Shown here: in pieces, positions 16,873 to 27,500 of the stretch
Layout of the letters: the number at the start of each line of letters is the position of its first letter
How positions within the stretch are numbered: the first letter of the stretch is position 1
NCBI RefSeq assembly: GCF_017875235.1
Contig: NZ_JAGGMI010000004.1
Location: 1-64,000 of the forward strand
Length of the DNA stretch: 64,000 nt
From: Asticcacaulis solisilvae
Lineage (GTDB): Bacteria > Pseudomonadota > Alphaproteobacteria > Caulobacterales > Caulobacteraceae
Direction of reading: 5' to 3'
Program-made: the position numbers and the translations under genes
Notes under the pieces: model-generated
Told to the model about the DNA's origin: nothing
The model's input: only the letters and a program-made list of their open reading frames with translations
The model's database searches: none

Positions 16873-18390
16873 TCATGCGGCCCGGCCGGTCGCCATGAGG
16901 CCCATGAGTGTTTCTTCGTCGGCGGCGCTGCCTTTGACGGTCCCCGCGACCCGTCCCTCGCGGAAGACAACGATGCGGTCGCTCACCGCCATGACCTCGG
17001 GCAATTCCGAGGAGACGACGATCACGCCGACGCCGGTCGCCGCCATGTCGAACAGGACCTGGTGAACATCGGCCTTGGCGCCGACGTCGATGCCGCGCGT
17101 CGGCTCGTCGACGATCAGTATCTTCGGGGATAGCGCCATGCAGCGCGCCAGCAGCACCTTCTGCTGGTTGCCTCCGGACAGGGTGGAAATCGCCACGCCG
17201 TCGTGCGCCATCCGGATATTCAGTCGCTTGCGATAGTCCTCGACCAGCCGCCGTTCCGCTCCCTCGTCCACGAATATGCCCCAGCGTGACAGCCGCCTGA
17301 GGCTGGGCAGGGACAGGTTGTGGCGGATGGAGTGATCGAGGAAGCAGCCCTGCTGCTTGCGGTCTTCGGGCACCAGCGCGATGCCCTCCCTCAGGCCGTC
17401 GCAGGGCGAAACCAGCTGAAGCTTGCGGCCGTCCATCCGTACGGCGCCCGTGTCCATGCGATCGGCGCCGAACAGTATCCTGACCAGGTCGGTACGCCCG
17501 GCCCCGACCAGCCCGGCAAGGCCGACGATTTCACCGGCGCGCACCTCGAACCCGATATCGTGCAGCGAAGTCCCCCTCGCCTCATGCCGGCCGCGCCGGC
17601 GGCTGACGCCTTCGACGCTGAGCAGCACCTCGCCGGCAAGGGTGTGGGCCGGCCGCTTCAGGAACTCGACGTCGCGGCCCACCATCAGGCGGATCATGCC
17701 GTCTATGCCGATGTCCGCGACCCGGCCCGTGGCGACGAACCGGCCGTCGCGCAGGACGGTGTAGGCGTCGCAAATGCTCTTCACCTCTTTCAGGCGGTGC
17801 GTGACATAGATGACCGACACCCCCCGGCCCTTCAGTTCGCGGATGATCCGATGCAGGATGTCGACCTCGCGCGGGCTGAGCGCGGCCGTCGGCTCGTCCA
17901 TCACGATCAGCCTGGCCTGGATCGTCATGGCGCGGGCGATTTCGACCATCTGCTGGTCGGCGACATTCAGCCGGCTGACCTCGATATCAGGGTCGAGGTC
18001 CAGCCCCAGGTCGGTCAGGATGGCCTGAGCATCGGCGCGCATCCGCTTCTGGTCGATCAGTCCAAAGCGTAACGGCTCGCGGCCGAGATACATGTTCTCA
18101 GCGACGGTCAGAAAGGGCTGGAGATTGAACTCCTGGTAGATGGTGACTATGCCGGCCGCCTGGCGCTGGAACGGCGTATCGCCCGGCCGCAATACCTTGT
18201 CCTGGAAGGTCAGCGTGCCAGCGTCGCAGGCCTGCGCTCCCGCCAGGATCTTCAGGAGGGTCGACTTGCCGGCGCCGTTTTCCCCGAGCAACGCGTGCAC
18301 CTCGCCGGCTTCGACGGACAGGCGCGCACCATCCAGCGCCAGCACGCCGGGGAAGCGCTTGGACACATCCTGTATCGCCAGCAAAGCCAT
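16873..18390 (-). CDS. iatA: inositol ABC transporter ATPase, two ABC domains
   Basis: A 505-residue protein with two ABC cassettes, typical of the ribose/xylose/inositol importers. The first has Walker A GENGAGKST (about residue 36), Walker B-like VMDEPTAALS and the degenerate signature LNVADQQMVEIARA. The second has the usual degenerate P-loop GLVGAGRTD, signature LSGGNQQKVLLARC and IVDEPTRGIDVGAKAD. It sits between the binding-protein and permease genes, 26 and 16 bases from them. It energises uptake of the sugar or cyclitol. Confidence 0.92.
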   Translation of the reverse strand: MALLAIQDVSKRFPGVLALDGARLSVEAGEVHALLGENGAGKSTLLKILAGAQACDAGTLTFQDKVLRPGDTPFQRQAAGIVTIYQEFNLQPFLTVAENMYLGREPLRFGLIDQKRMRADAQAILTDLGLDLDPDIEVSRLNVADQQMVEIARAMTIQARLIVMDEPTAALSPREVDILHRIIRELKGRGVSVIYVTHRLKEVKSICDAYTVLRDGRFVATGRVADIGIDGMIRLMVGRDVEFLKRPAHTLAGEVLLSVEGVSRRRGRHEARGTSLHDIGFEVRAGEIVGLAGLVGAGRTDLVRILFGADRMDTGAVRMDGRKLQLVSPCDGLREGIALVPEDRKQQGCFLDHSIRHNLSLPSLRRLSRWGIFVDEGAERRLVEDYRKRLNIRMAHDGVAISTLSGGNQQKVLLARCMALSPKILIVDEPTRGIDVGAKADVHQVLFDMAATGVGVIVVSSELPEVMAVSDRIVVFREGRVAGTVKGSAADEETLMGLMATGRAA

Positions 18391-18416
18391 GACCGTCGCC
18401 TCTCCCGATCCGCGCG

Positions 18417-19379
18417 CTATTTGACTTCGGAAATGCGCGAGGCCGCGGCCAGGTTATCCTTGGTGATCAGGACGGGCGTCAGGCTCCTGGACTGTATTGC
18501 TTCCTGGCGTTTCAGATGGCCGACGACGGCGCGCAGGGCGGTGCGAACCTGCTCACCCGGATTTTGTTCGACGGTCGCGGCCATTTCACCGGCCTTGATA
18601 CGCGCCAGGGCTTCGGGGATGGCGTCGAAGCCCAGAACCTGGACGCGCTTGCCGGAAATGCCGGCGCTGTGAATGGCTTCGAGCGCGCCCATGGCCATGT
18701 CGTCGTTGAGACAGAGGATCACGTCCGGCTGGGTCTGCCCCATGGAGGTCAGGATGTTCTGCGTGACGCTGAGGGCCTGGTCGCGCTTCGAATTGCCGGT
18801 CTGCTCGGCGACGATGCGGAAGGCCGCGCCGCCGGCTTTCAGTCCCTCATGCACGCCCTTGACACGCTCGATCGACGACGAACTGCCGGGGTCATTGGTG
18901 ATGATGGCCACCCTGGCCCCTTGCGGGTAGGTCCTGACGACCCAGTCCGCCATGGCGCGGCCGCCGGCGACATTATCGGCCCCGAAATGCGGGACCGGCG
19001 TCCTGGCGCCGGAAATCTGCCGGTCGACCGACACGACGGTCACACCGTCCTGGACAAGCGCATCGGCGGCGGAGGCCAGCGCGCGCGAGTCGGTCGGCGC
19101 GACGATCACGGCCCTGATGCCCTGGATCCGCGCCGCTTCGAGGTCCGATACCTGCTTGGAGGAATTGTTCTGGCCGTCCAGAACCTGGACCTTCACGCCC
19201 AACTGCTTCGCCTCGTCCTCCAGCTCGCGGCGCATGGCCACGAAGAAGGGCTGCGACAGGTCGCTGAAGCTGACCACAACCGTATTGGCATCCGGCGCCG
19301 GGGCCGCGGAACAGCCCGAAAGCAGATGAACTCCCAGCATGGCGCTGGCCCACAGCAGCGTGCGGCGGTTGAATGGCAT
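18417..19379 (-). CDS. ibpA: periplasmic inositol-binding protein (lipoprotein)
   Basis: A 320-residue periplasmic binding protein of the RbsB-like family. The N terminus is a lipoprotein signal, with lipobox LLSGC at residues 19-23. Ligand-binding stretches of the family are visible: SFSDLSQPFFVAM near residue 37, VIVAPTDSRALA and VSVDRQI around residues 90-120, and CLNDDMAMGALEAI. It is the first gene of ibpA-iatA-iatP-GH92. The 95-base region upstream has both a GGAAT-N4-ATTCC site and an AATTG-N6-CAATT-type site, so two regulators probably control it. Whether it binds free inositol or an inositol glycoside is open. Confidence 0.85.
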   Translation of the reverse strand: MPFNRRTLLWASAMLGVHLLSGCSAAPAPDANTVVVSFSDLSQPFFVAMRRELEDEAKQLGVKVQVLDGQNNSSKQVSDLEAARIQGIRAVIVAPTDSRALASAADALVQDGVTVVSVDRQISGARTPVPHFGADNVAGGRAMADWVVRTYPQGARVAIITNDPGSSSSIERVKGVHEGLKAGGAAFRIVAEQTGNSKRDQALSVTQNILTSMGQTQPDVILCLNDDMAMGALEAIHSAGISGKRVQVLGFDAIPEALARIKAGEMAATVEQNPGEQVRTALRAVVGHLKRQEAIQSRSLTPVLITKDNLAAASRISEVK

Positions 19380-19407
19380 TTTATTCTCTCCCGGTGGACA
19401 AACTTAA

Positions 19408-19423
19408 AATTGTTCGACCAATT
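19408..19423. promoter_or_regulatory. UxuR/ExuR-like operator upstream of ibpA
   Basis: AATTGTTCGACCAATT, a near-perfect inverted repeat 29 bases upstream of the ibpA start. It matches sites before the TonB receptor (24462), GH89 (40303) and the GntR regulator (40480), with consensus AATTGKNNNRCCAATT. The family resembles the published UxuR/ExuR operator AATTGGTATACCAATT. Confidence 0.65.
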
Positions 19424-19441
19424 GTTAGATTTCTTATAATT

Positions 19442-19455
19442 GGAATTTTTATTCC
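19442..19455. promoter_or_regulatory. candidate IolR operator upstream of ibpA
   Basis: GGAATTTTTATTCC, perfect arms within the longer TTGGAAT-TTTT-ATTCCAA (19440-19457). It is the best copy of a GGAAT-N4-ATTYC motif found at every inositol promoter in the window. The RpiR-family regulator at 33753-34634 is the likely ligand. Confidence 0.65.
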
Positions 19456-19474
19456 AAGTCAATCTTGCCGATGA

Positions 19475-20986
19475 TCAGCTCATGGTCGGAATAACGAAGC
19501 TTTGATCGGTGACGACATCGCCCCGGGGCCATTTCTGCGTGACAGTCTTGACCCGGGTATAGAAGCGCACGCCGTCCATGCCGTATTGGTTCAGGTCACC
19601 GAAACCCGAGCGCTTCCATCCACCGAAACTGTGATAAGCGACCGGCACCGGGATGGGCACATTGATGCCGACCATCCCCACCTCGACCCGGCTGGCGAAG
19701 TCGCGCGCCGCCTCGCCATTGCGCGTGAAGATGGCGACGCCATTGCCGTAGGCGTGGCGGCTCGGCAGTTGAATGGCCTCGTCCAAAGTCCGCGCCCGAA
19801 CCATCTGCAGCACGGGACCGAATATCTCGTCCTGATAGGACTTCATGTGCGGCTTGACGTAATCGAAGAGCGTTGGCCCCAGGAAATAGCCGCCTTCGGA
19901 CCCTTGCAGGCTGAAGCCCCGGCCATCCAGCACCAACTCGGCGCCTTCATCGACCCCCATCTGGATATAGTCCTCGATACGCGCCTTGTGCGCCGCCGAG
20001 ACGACCGGGCCGAAGTGCGCTTCCGCGTCGGTGGATACGCCGACGCGCAGCGCCTCAGCGGCGGCGACCAGCCGTGGACGCAGGGCTTCGGCGGTCTTGT
20101 CCCCCACCGGAACGACGACGGGCAGGGCCATGCAGCGCTCGCCCGCCGATCCGTAGGCCGCGCCCATGATATCCGCCACGGCCTGATCGAGATCCGCGTC
20201 CGGCAAGACAATGCCGTGGTTCTTTGCGCCGCCCATGCATTGCATGCGCTTACCCGAGGCCGCGCCCTTCTGGTATACGTACTGTGCGATATCCGACGAG
20301 CCGACGAAGCTGACGGCCCGGATGTCCGGATGGTCGAGGATGGCGTCGACCGCCACCTTGTCGCCCTGGACCACATTCAAAACACCCTCCGGCAGACCGG
20401 CCTCGATCAGCAGCTCGGCCAGGCGCACCGGCACGCTGGGATCACGCTCCGAAGGTTTCAGGATGAAGGCGTTGCCGCACGCCAGCGCCGGGGCCAGCAT
20501 CCATAGCGGGATCATGGCGGGGAAGTTGAACGGCGTGATGCCGGCCACCACGCCCAGGGGCTGGCGCATGGAATAGACGTCTATGCCCGGGCCCGCGCCT
20601 TCGGTGTATTCCCCCTTGAGGAGGTGCGGGATGCCGCAGGCGAATTCGACGACGTCGAGGCCGCGCTGGATGTCCCCCTTCGCATCGGAAATCACCTTGC
20701 CGTGCTCGGACGCCAGCAGGTGCGCCAACGGCTCCATGTCCCGTTCCAGCAGGCGCTTGAATTCAAACAGGACCCGCGCGCGCCGCTGCGGATTGATCGC
20801 CGCCCATGCCGGCTGGGCCTTACGCGCCGAGGCAACCGCGGCCGCCACGACAGAGGCTTCGCCGAGCTCGACCTGGGCCTGCGTCAGACCGGTATTGGGA
20901 TCGAAGACTTTTCCGAGCCGTGAACCGTCCACAGACTGCCGTCGACCGTCGATGAAATGTGCAACCTGGCGCATCGGAATCCCCAT
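19475..20986 (-). CDS. iolA: methylmalonate-semialdehyde dehydrogenase (CoA-acylating)
   Basis: A 503-residue aldehyde dehydrogenase of the MmsA/IolA family. It has the cofactor region ITPFNFPAMIPLW, the catalytic Cys in GSAGERCMAL and the characteristic C-terminal INVPIPVPVAYHSFGGWK. In inositol catabolism it converts malonate semialdehyde to acetyl-CoA. The start is ambiguous: the ATG at 20986 has no clear ribosome binding site, while the ATG at 20974 follows GGGGA. It is transcribed divergently from the GH115 gene. Two GGAAT-N4-ATTYC-type sites lie at its 5' end, and the ibpA unit follows after a 95-base promoter region. Confidence 0.9.
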   Translation of the reverse strand: MGIPMRQVAHFIDGRRQSVDGSRLGKVFDPNTGLTQAQVELGEASVVAAAVASARKAQPAWAAINPQRRARVLFEFKRLLERDMEPLAHLLASEHGKVISDAKGDIQRGLDVVEFACGIPHLLKGEYTEGAGPGIDVYSMRQPLGVVAGITPFNFPAMIPLWMLAPALACGNAFILKPSERDPSVPVRLAELLIEAGLPEGVLNVVQGDKVAVDAILDHPDIRAVSFVGSSDIAQYVYQKGAASGKRMQCMGGAKNHGIVLPDADLDQAVADIMGAAYGSAGERCMALPVVVPVGDKTAEALRPRLVAAAEALRVGVSTDAEAHFGPVVSAAHKARIEDYIQMGVDEGAELVLDGRGFSLQGSEGGYFLGPTLFDYVKPHMKSYQDEIFGPVLQMVRARTLDEAIQLPSRHAYGNGVAIFTRNGEAARDFASRVEVGMVGINVPIPVPVAYHSFGGWKRSGFGDLNQYGMDGVRFYTRVKTVTQKWPRGDVVTDQSFVIPTMS

Positions 20987-21009
20987 TCTATTTTCGGAAT
21001 GATTATTTC
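20976..21009. promoter_or_regulatory. two tandem candidate IolR operators between iolA and GH115
   Basis: GGAATCCCCATTCT (20976-20989, one arm imperfect) and GGAATGATTATTTC (20996-21009) are spaced exactly 20 bases apart. The first overlaps the iolA start region. A third dyad, ATTGC-catt-t-GCAAT (21014-21028), follows. These could control iolA and the divergent GH115 gene together. Confidence 0.5.
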
Positions 21010-21116
21010 ATAATATTGCCATTTGCAATAATTGTTTTATATCTGGCCTGCCCATTGAGGCGGCGAGACTGCGCGTCAGAATGACCGGAAACCGGGACAG
21101 TACAGGGACAAATCAG

Positions 21117-23942
21117 ATGAAAAGACGCACCACGACGGCGCTCGCCGGCCTGATTGGCGCCGGCCTCCTTCTTGCACCGGCAGGGGCGCAGGCGGCCGAC
21201 GCCGTACTGTTCGACGGCGCGAACGTGGCCAATGTCATCTATGATTCCCACGGGGCCGGGCGCACCGTCAGGCTCGCAGCCGAGTTGCTGGCGAAGGACC
21301 TGACGACCCTAAGCGGCCAGGCATCGACCGCGTCAGGCCGCACCGCCGACTGCCGGAACACCTGCGTCGTCATCGGGCTGCACACAGCGCCGCTGGTCCA
21401 AAAGCTGGCGCGGTCGAACAATGAAGATCTTTCAGGCCTGGCCGGCCAATGGGAGATCTATCGCCGCTTCGTCGTGCGCGACAAGGACAAGACCTATGTC
21501 GTCATCGCAGGTTCCGACCGGCGCGGCGCGGTTTATGGCGCCGTCGACCTGTCACGGCAGCTGGGCGTATCGCCCTGGGAATGGTGGGCCGACGTGACGA
21601 CCGCGCGTCACGACCGCCTGGCGCTGAACGATACCCCGCTAACCTCAAAGGCGCCGTCGGTGCAGTATCGCGGGATATTCCTGAATGATGAGGACTGGGG
21701 GCTTACGCCCTGGGCCGCCAAGACCTACGACCCGAAAACCGGCAATATCGGCCCCAAAACCTATGCAAAGATCTACGAGCTGATGTGGCGCCTCAAGGCC
21801 AACACGGTCTGGCCGGCCATGCACACCATTTCCACGCCCTTCTATGGCATCAAGGAAAACCCTGTCGTCGCCGACGACTACGCCATCGTGGTGGGCACCT
21901 CGCACGCCGAACCCATGATGCGCAACAATCTGCGGGAATGGGACGAGCACAGCCGGGGCGCCTTCGATTTTACGAAGAACCGGACGGCGATCCTGGACTA
22001 CTGGCGGCAGCGGGTCGGCCAGGGCAAGGCGTTCGAAAACATCTATACCGTCGGCCTGAGGGGCATCCACGACGGGCCGATGCAGGGCGCCGGCACCATG
22101 GCCGAGCGCCAGGCCATCCTGCAGAACGTCATCGGGCTGCAACGCGAAATTCTGGGCACCACCTATATGAGGCCCGCGAAGACAATCCCGCAGGTCTATG
22201 TCGCCTATCACGAGCTTCAGGAAGCCTACGACGCCGGCCTGCGCATTCCCGAAGACGTCACCCTCATGTGGGCTGACGACAACTATGGCTATATCCGCCG
22301 CTTCAGCACGCCGGACGAGATGAAGCGATCCGGCGGATCGGGCGTCTATTATCACCTGTCCTACTGGGGCCGGCCGCACGACTATCTGTGGCTCGGCACC
22401 ACCCACCCCTATCTCATTCACGAACAAATGGGCCGCGCCTGGGACCTGAACGCGCGCCGGATGTGGATCGCCAATGCCGGCGACATCAAGCCGATCGAAT
22501 ACCTGACGCAGTACTTCCTCGACCTGGCGTTCGACGCCGACCGCTTCAAGGAAGCCCCCAGGGCGCACCTCACCGCCTTCATGGCGGACATTTTCGGTCC
22601 CTCCCAGGCCGGGGATATCGCCGACGTCATGATGGACTATTACGACCTGGCGTTTGAACGGAAGCCGGAGTTCATGGGCTTCGGACAGACCGAATGGGTG
22701 ACCCAGAACCGGCACAGCGACTTTGTCCGCGGCGACGGCGAGGAAGCCCAGGCGCGCATCGCCGCCTACGAACGGCTTACGGCGCGCGCCGAAGCCCTGG
22801 CGGCGCGGATGCCCGAGGCGCGCAAGGATGCCTTTTTCGAACTGGTCCTGTATCCCGTTCGCGCGAGCTCGGCCCTCAACCAGCGGATCCTGAAACTTGA
22901 CCTGGCCGATCTTTATGCCGGACAGGACCGCGCCAGTGCGAACCTGTATGTCGACGAGGCGAAAAGCGCGCATCAAAGTCTTGTCCAGGATACCGCCACC
23001 TATAATACCCTGGCGGGCGGCAAGTGGCGCGAAATGATGGACATGGCGCCGCGCCGCCTGCCGGTCTTTGACCAGCCCCTCTGGCCGCAATGGTCGCAAT
23101 CCGCAAAGGACGGGTGCGAACTCGCCGTCACCGGGCAATGGTTCAACGACAACAATACGCTGCCCTTCGTCGCCGGACAGCCGCAGAGCCGGCCGGTCAC
23201 CGTCTATACACACCGGCCGAAGTCCCTCACCTGGGAAACGCGCCAGAACGTCCCAGGATTTACGCTGTCGCAAACCTCCGGCCGGCTGGACACCGCCGAC
23301 CGGTATGAAGCCCGGCTGACCCTGAACTACGACGGCACGGCCAAGGCCGGCGATTACACCGTTCCCGTGCAATGCGGCGACACGGTCCTGCCCATCTATA
23401 TCCGCGTGCTGCCGGCCTTGCCCGCGGGCATGCCCACGGAAAACAACCGGATCGTCACCATCCCCGCCACGGCCGGCACCACGGGGAAGGATTGGCAAAC
23501 CATAGCCGGATTGGGGAGCATGGGGGCCGCGCTTCGTGCCCGCCTGGACCTTCCGTCCACGCAGGCTAATGCCAGCGCGCTGCCGGATCCGGCAGTCTAT
23601 GACTTCGCTACGTCGACCGATGTCGGCGCGGTCATGCGGATCATCGCGCTTCCAACCCATGCCCTAAGCCCGGACAAGGGCGTGCGCATCGCTTTCCAGC
23701 TCGACGACACGCCGCTGCAAATCGTTGACCTTGCAACCCTGGGGCGGAGCGATGTGTGGCGGAACAATGTCCTGACCAATACGGCGATCGCGACCATATC
23801 GCTGAAGCACCTGTCTTCCGGCAAGCACCAGCTCAAGGTCTACCCGCTGGACCCCGGCGTCATGCTGGACCGGGTCGAGATCGACCTCGATCGCGCTCCG
23901 GCCCATTATGGCCCTTATACTTTGCGAACACCCTCCCCGTAA
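21117..23942 (+). CDS. GH115 family alpha-1,2-glucuronidase
   Basis: A 941-residue exported enzyme of GH115, whose members remove alpha-1,2-linked glucuronic acid or its 4-O-methyl form, best known on glucuronoxylan. I chose the ATG at 21117, preceded by AGGGA; it gives a signal peptide cleaved after GAQA. Family segments include RGAVYGAVDLSRQLGVSPW, QYRGIFLNDEDWGLTPW near residue 180, MWRLKANTVWPAMH, GLRGIHDGPMQG and MWADDNYGYIRR. It is divergent from iolA with shared operator-like sites. No xylanase is present in the window, so the substrate may be an inositol glycan rather than xylan; that is inference. Confidence 0.9.
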   Translation: MKRRTTTALAGLIGAGLLLAPAGAQAADAVLFDGANVANVIYDSHGAGRTVRLAAELLAKDLTTLSGQASTASGRTADCRNTCVVIGLHTAPLVQKLARSNNEDLSGLAGQWEIYRRFVVRDKDKTYVVIAGSDRRGAVYGAVDLSRQLGVSPWEWWADVTTARHDRLALNDTPLTSKAPSVQYRGIFLNDEDWGLTPWAAKTYDPKTGNIGPKTYAKIYELMWRLKANTVWPAMHTISTPFYGIKENPVVADDYAIVVGTSHAEPMMRNNLREWDEHSRGAFDFTKNRTAILDYWRQRVGQGKAFENIYTVGLRGIHDGPMQGAGTMAERQAILQNVIGLQREILGTTYMRPAKTIPQVYVAYHELQEAYDAGLRIPEDVTLMWADDNYGYIRRFSTPDEMKRSGGSGVYYHLSYWGRPHDYLWLGTTHPYLIHEQMGRAWDLNARRMWIANAGDIKPIEYLTQYFLDLAFDADRFKEAPRAHLTAFMADIFGPSQAGDIADVMMDYYDLAFERKPEFMGFGQTEWVTQNRHSDFVRGDGEEAQARIAAYERLTARAEALAARMPEARKDAFFELVLYPVRASSALNQRILKLDLADLYAGQDRASANLYVDEAKSAHQSLVQDTATYNTLAGGKWREMMDMAPRRLPVFDQPLWPQWSQSAKDGCELAVTGQWFNDNNTLPFVAGQPQSRPVTVYTHRPKSLTWETRQNVPGFTLSQTSGRLDTADRYEARLTLNYDGTAKAGDYTVPVQCGDTVLPIYIRVLPALPAGMPTENNRIVTIPATAGTTGKDWQTIAGLGSMGAALRARLDLPSTQANASALPDPAVYDFATSTDVGAVMRIIALPTHALSPDKGVRIAFQLDDTPLQIVDLATLGRSDVWRNNVLTNTAIATISLKHLSSGKHQLKVYPLDPGVMLDRVEIDLDRAPAHYGPYTLRTPSP

Positions 23943-24242
23943 CAGCCTTAGGTAAACCGGAACCGCCAAAGAGGCCTTACCACTTTTGACAGCACCTATT
24001 TATAGTGTGTGCTTGGCGCCGAAAACACGTGCACTTCCGACGAAATTGGCCTGAACTGTTGTGATTTGGTAACATAATTCTCCGAAACACATCCCGGCCA
24101 AGCCTCAAGGCGGCGGGTAAAAAAGGCGATATTTTCACAATATAATCATGCTGTTAACGTTTGCGCGGCGTGAGATTTGCTGCCTAAATAATGTCTTTTT
24201 CAAATATAACATGAAATGAAAATATCATCCCATATATAATGT

Positions 24243-24256
24243 GGAATTGACATTTC
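24243..24256 (+). promoter_or_regulatory. candidate IolR operator over a -35 box, receptor promoter
   Basis: GGAATTGACATTTC, centre of the longer imperfect dyad ATGTGGAAT-TGAC-ATTTCACAT (24239-24260). A TTGACA hexamer (24247-24252) sits exactly in its centre, with TACTCT 17 bases on as a weak -10. The same arrangement occurs at the candidate small RNA promoter (27885). Confidence 0.5.
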
Positions 24257-24461
24257 ACATGCTGGCTTTTACTCTCTTTATGTCGTCAGAGTCCGGACCA
24301 ATCACGGCTCTGCGACCAAAACAACAGGACATCCGTTCTGAAATCAGGGGCCAGTATGTTCTTCCGCAAAGTTTCAGGGAAAGGCCGAAGCGCCTAGTAC
24401 GACATCGGGTCGGGGCTGCCACATGCTCCTGACCCGGACGTTGGGCGTATAGCTGCGAAAA

Positions 24462-24477
24462 AATTGGTCGGCCAATT
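24462..24477. promoter_or_regulatory. UxuR/ExuR-like operator upstream of the TonB receptor
   Basis: AATTGGTCGGCCAATT has perfect outer arms (AATTGG/CCAATT) and lies 81 bases before the receptor start. It is nearly identical to the GH89 site AATTGGCGGGCCAATT. The GntR/FadR-type regulator at 40570-41334 is the likely ligand. Confidence 0.7.
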
Positions 24478-24558
24478 ATTTCGCCTGTGAAACTCGGGTG
24501 GCGCAACGGCTTTCAGTAGGCAAACACATCCTGCCGGGACAAATTACAGGAGAAAACA

Positions 24559-27500
24559 ATGTTACTGGGGTCAAAAATCAGCGGGAGGAGGTTCAGGCTT
24601 GCTCTTCTCGGTGCCACGATCTTGGCCGGCGCGGCGCATGCTGCAGCCGCGCAAGACACAGCTCAAGCGGCGGACAACGATGTCGTTGTGGTTACGGGCT
24701 TCAAGAAAAGCTACGCTGACGCCGTCAAGGCCAAGCGCAACAATATCGAAATCAGCGACGGCATCTCGTCCGACGGCCTGGGCCGTTTTCCCGACCTGAA
24801 CGTCGGTGAAGCCCTGCAGCGCATTCCGGGCATCCAGATCAACCGCGAAGCCGAAGGCCGTAACGCGACCATCGGTCTGCGCGGCATGCCGGGCTATTAT
24901 GCCCGCACAACGTTGAACGGACAGGCCTTTGCCGAGCCTCCGTACGTGACGACCACTGGCGGTGCCGATGGCACTCCGCTGGGCGCTTTCAACTCGGATA
25001 TCTTCACAGCCTTCTCGATTCAAAAGTCGCCCATGGCCAACTCCCAGTCGGGCGGTCTGTCGGGCAATATCGACATGCAGATCTCCCCGGCACTCGGCCG
25101 CCGGGATGGCGGCTTTGCCAAGGTCGCCTACGAGTATAACACCAACGGCAAGCTTGGCGCGCCAGCCTACACCATCGGCTACAACAAGCACATCAACAGC
25201 GATTTCGCAGTGTTCGGCACCTATGCCTATCGCAAGGAAAACTTCCGCCGCGATACGCTGCGCTACAACGGTTATAACCGCCTGACCCTGGCGCAGAGCA
25301 AGCTGACGGCGCAGCAGTTCGCCGACGCCTATGGCGCCTACTACGGCACGACCGCCAGCTCCACGACCTTTACCCTGGCCCAGGCGCTGGGTGCTTCGAG
25401 CACCTCGAATCCCTGGACCGCGCCGTCCAACGTCGGAAGCTTGTCGCAGAACGGTATCTGGGCGCTGGGGCTTATGCGCCAATATACGCGGATGAACGTC
25501 GGTACGCTGCAGTCGGCCTCCGCCGGCGCCGAATGGAAGGTGAACGACAACCTGAAGTTCGGGGTTACGGCCTATCACAGCGATCGTGACCTGCCGGATA
25601 CCGTCCAGTATTTCCTATTGAACGATCCGTTCGGTACGGCAACGGTCGAGCCCCTCTCCACGCCGGTCGTCATGAGCAACGGCTACTCCGTCGTCCAGCG
25701 TACCCGCAATACCAACTTCGACGCCAAGACGTCGACGCGTCTGTTCTCACAAAAGCAATCGGCCGATGGCGTGTTCCTGAACGGCGAATGGAAAGACGAG
25801 AAGTGGCGCTTCAGCGGCGTGATTGCCGCGACCAAGTCTTCGAACTACTCCGAAGAAACGGAAATGGATCTCCGCACGGTGACCTTGGGCGGCACGGCCA
25901 GCAACGGCCTGGTGGAAATCATGGACACGGGGCTTGGCGAACTGGACGACTACTTCCAGTCGGTCACTCCGGGCCCTCAGAACGTCATGCCCATCATGCC
26001 ATTCCGCGCCGCCGCGAACGCCGCCGGCTTCCAGGCAGGCTACTGGAACTGGGCGCCGAACCAGCCGGACAATCTGTTCACCTCGGATGGCAGGTATCTG
26101 CTGCACGTTGGCGGCACGCACCAATACGCTGAAAAGGCTGTCAATTCGGTACAGTTCGACGTCGAACGCCAGGTCGATTTCGGCCCAATCACCAGCATTC
26201 AGGCCGGCATCAGGTCGGAAAGCAACGAATACGAGAAGCACGGCGTCCGTAACATGGCCTACGGCATCCAGACGCAGAACATCACATCTGCCATGCTGAT
26301 CCGTGCGCCTTCGGTCGATGACTTCATGGAAGGCAAGGCGCCGATCAACAAGGATTGGCTCACGATTGATCCCATTCCATTCATGAACGCCATTCGCCCT
26401 GTTACGCAATACGACAATGGCGGGCTTTCGGACCTGGGCTTCAACATCTTCTACGCCGACGGTGGCTTTGCGAACAATAATTACAAGGTGACGAACACGC
26501 TTGCGGAAGCCTATGTCCAGGCCAAGTACGACACCAATATATTCGGGCATCGGGTCCGCGGTAACTTCGGCGTTCGCTCGGAATCGACGGATTACGAGGT
26601 CACCACGCTCGACCGCACCGCAAGGACGACCAGCAATGGCGGCGTCGGCGCGCTTTCCGATTATACGTGGCACACGTTCAGCAAGAAATACAGCCACATC
26701 CTGCCCTCCGCCATCGCGGTTGTCGATGTGATCGATAATCTGGTGTTCCGCACCGCCTACTATAAAACCTATGTCAGGCCCGATCCGCAATCCAGTAGCC
26801 CGATCCGCAGCTACGGGTTCTCGAACAACAGCGCGGAATCGACGCTCACCCAGACCGTCACGAACGTAAACATCAACCTGGCGAATGGTCAGTTGAAGCC
26901 TTACACGGCCGATAACTTTGACCTGTCGCTGGAATGGTACAACCGCCCCAACGGTCTGGTCTCGTTTGCCTACTTCAAGAAGAAGCTGTCCAACCGCGTT
27001 GCCGGCATTGCCGATCCAGCCATTCTTTGCCCTGCCGACGGCAGTGACTGGGGCTTTGGCCCTCTGACCTGGAACGGTACCTACTGTAGCGCGCCAACGG
27101 CTAACGACGTCGTGAACGGCGTTCCCAACTCCTACCGGATCTTCGCGTCGGGTAATCAGAACATCGACGCGCCGACCTATGTCAGCGGCATCGAATTCAA
27201 TATCCAGCAGAACCTCGACTTCCTGCCTGGCTTCTGGAAAAACTTTGGTGGATCGTTCAACTACGCGTTCACCCAGGCAAAGCAGACAGGTGGCGCGGCA
27301 GCTCCATTCCCTGGGATTTCCAAGCACGCCTATAACGCGATCGTCTTCTATGAAACGACCAAGTTCGGCATCCGCGGCGTCTATAACTGGCGCTCCGAAT
27401 ACAACCTCGATGGCTCCGGCACCTCCTACGGCCTTGCGCGTAATGCCGCCGCCCGTGGTCAGCTGGATCTCTCGGCGTCGTACAACATCAACGACCGGGT

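Larger units (their letters stand above)
23943..24558. other. long AT-rich promoter/leader region of the second TonB receptor
   Basis: 616 bases with no supported gene. It holds a GGAAT-N4-ATTTC dyad at 24243 that contains a TTGACA -35-like box, and an AATTGGTCGGCCAATT operator at 24462. A possible hairpin (CGGGTC...GACCCG) lies around 24405-24440. If transcription starts after the 24247 box, the receptor mRNA would have a leader of about 280 bases. An open frame in this stretch (from 24280) shows no coding character. Confidence 0.5.

Noticed and set aside
21645-23660. 671-codon open frame antisense to the GH115 gene
   Set aside because: No recognisable domain and no ribosome binding site. 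GH115 motifs run throughout the sense strand.
24241-24432. 63-codon frame in the TonB receptor leader
   Set aside because: No ribosome binding site, and the frame covers the operator-like dyad. It has no coding character.
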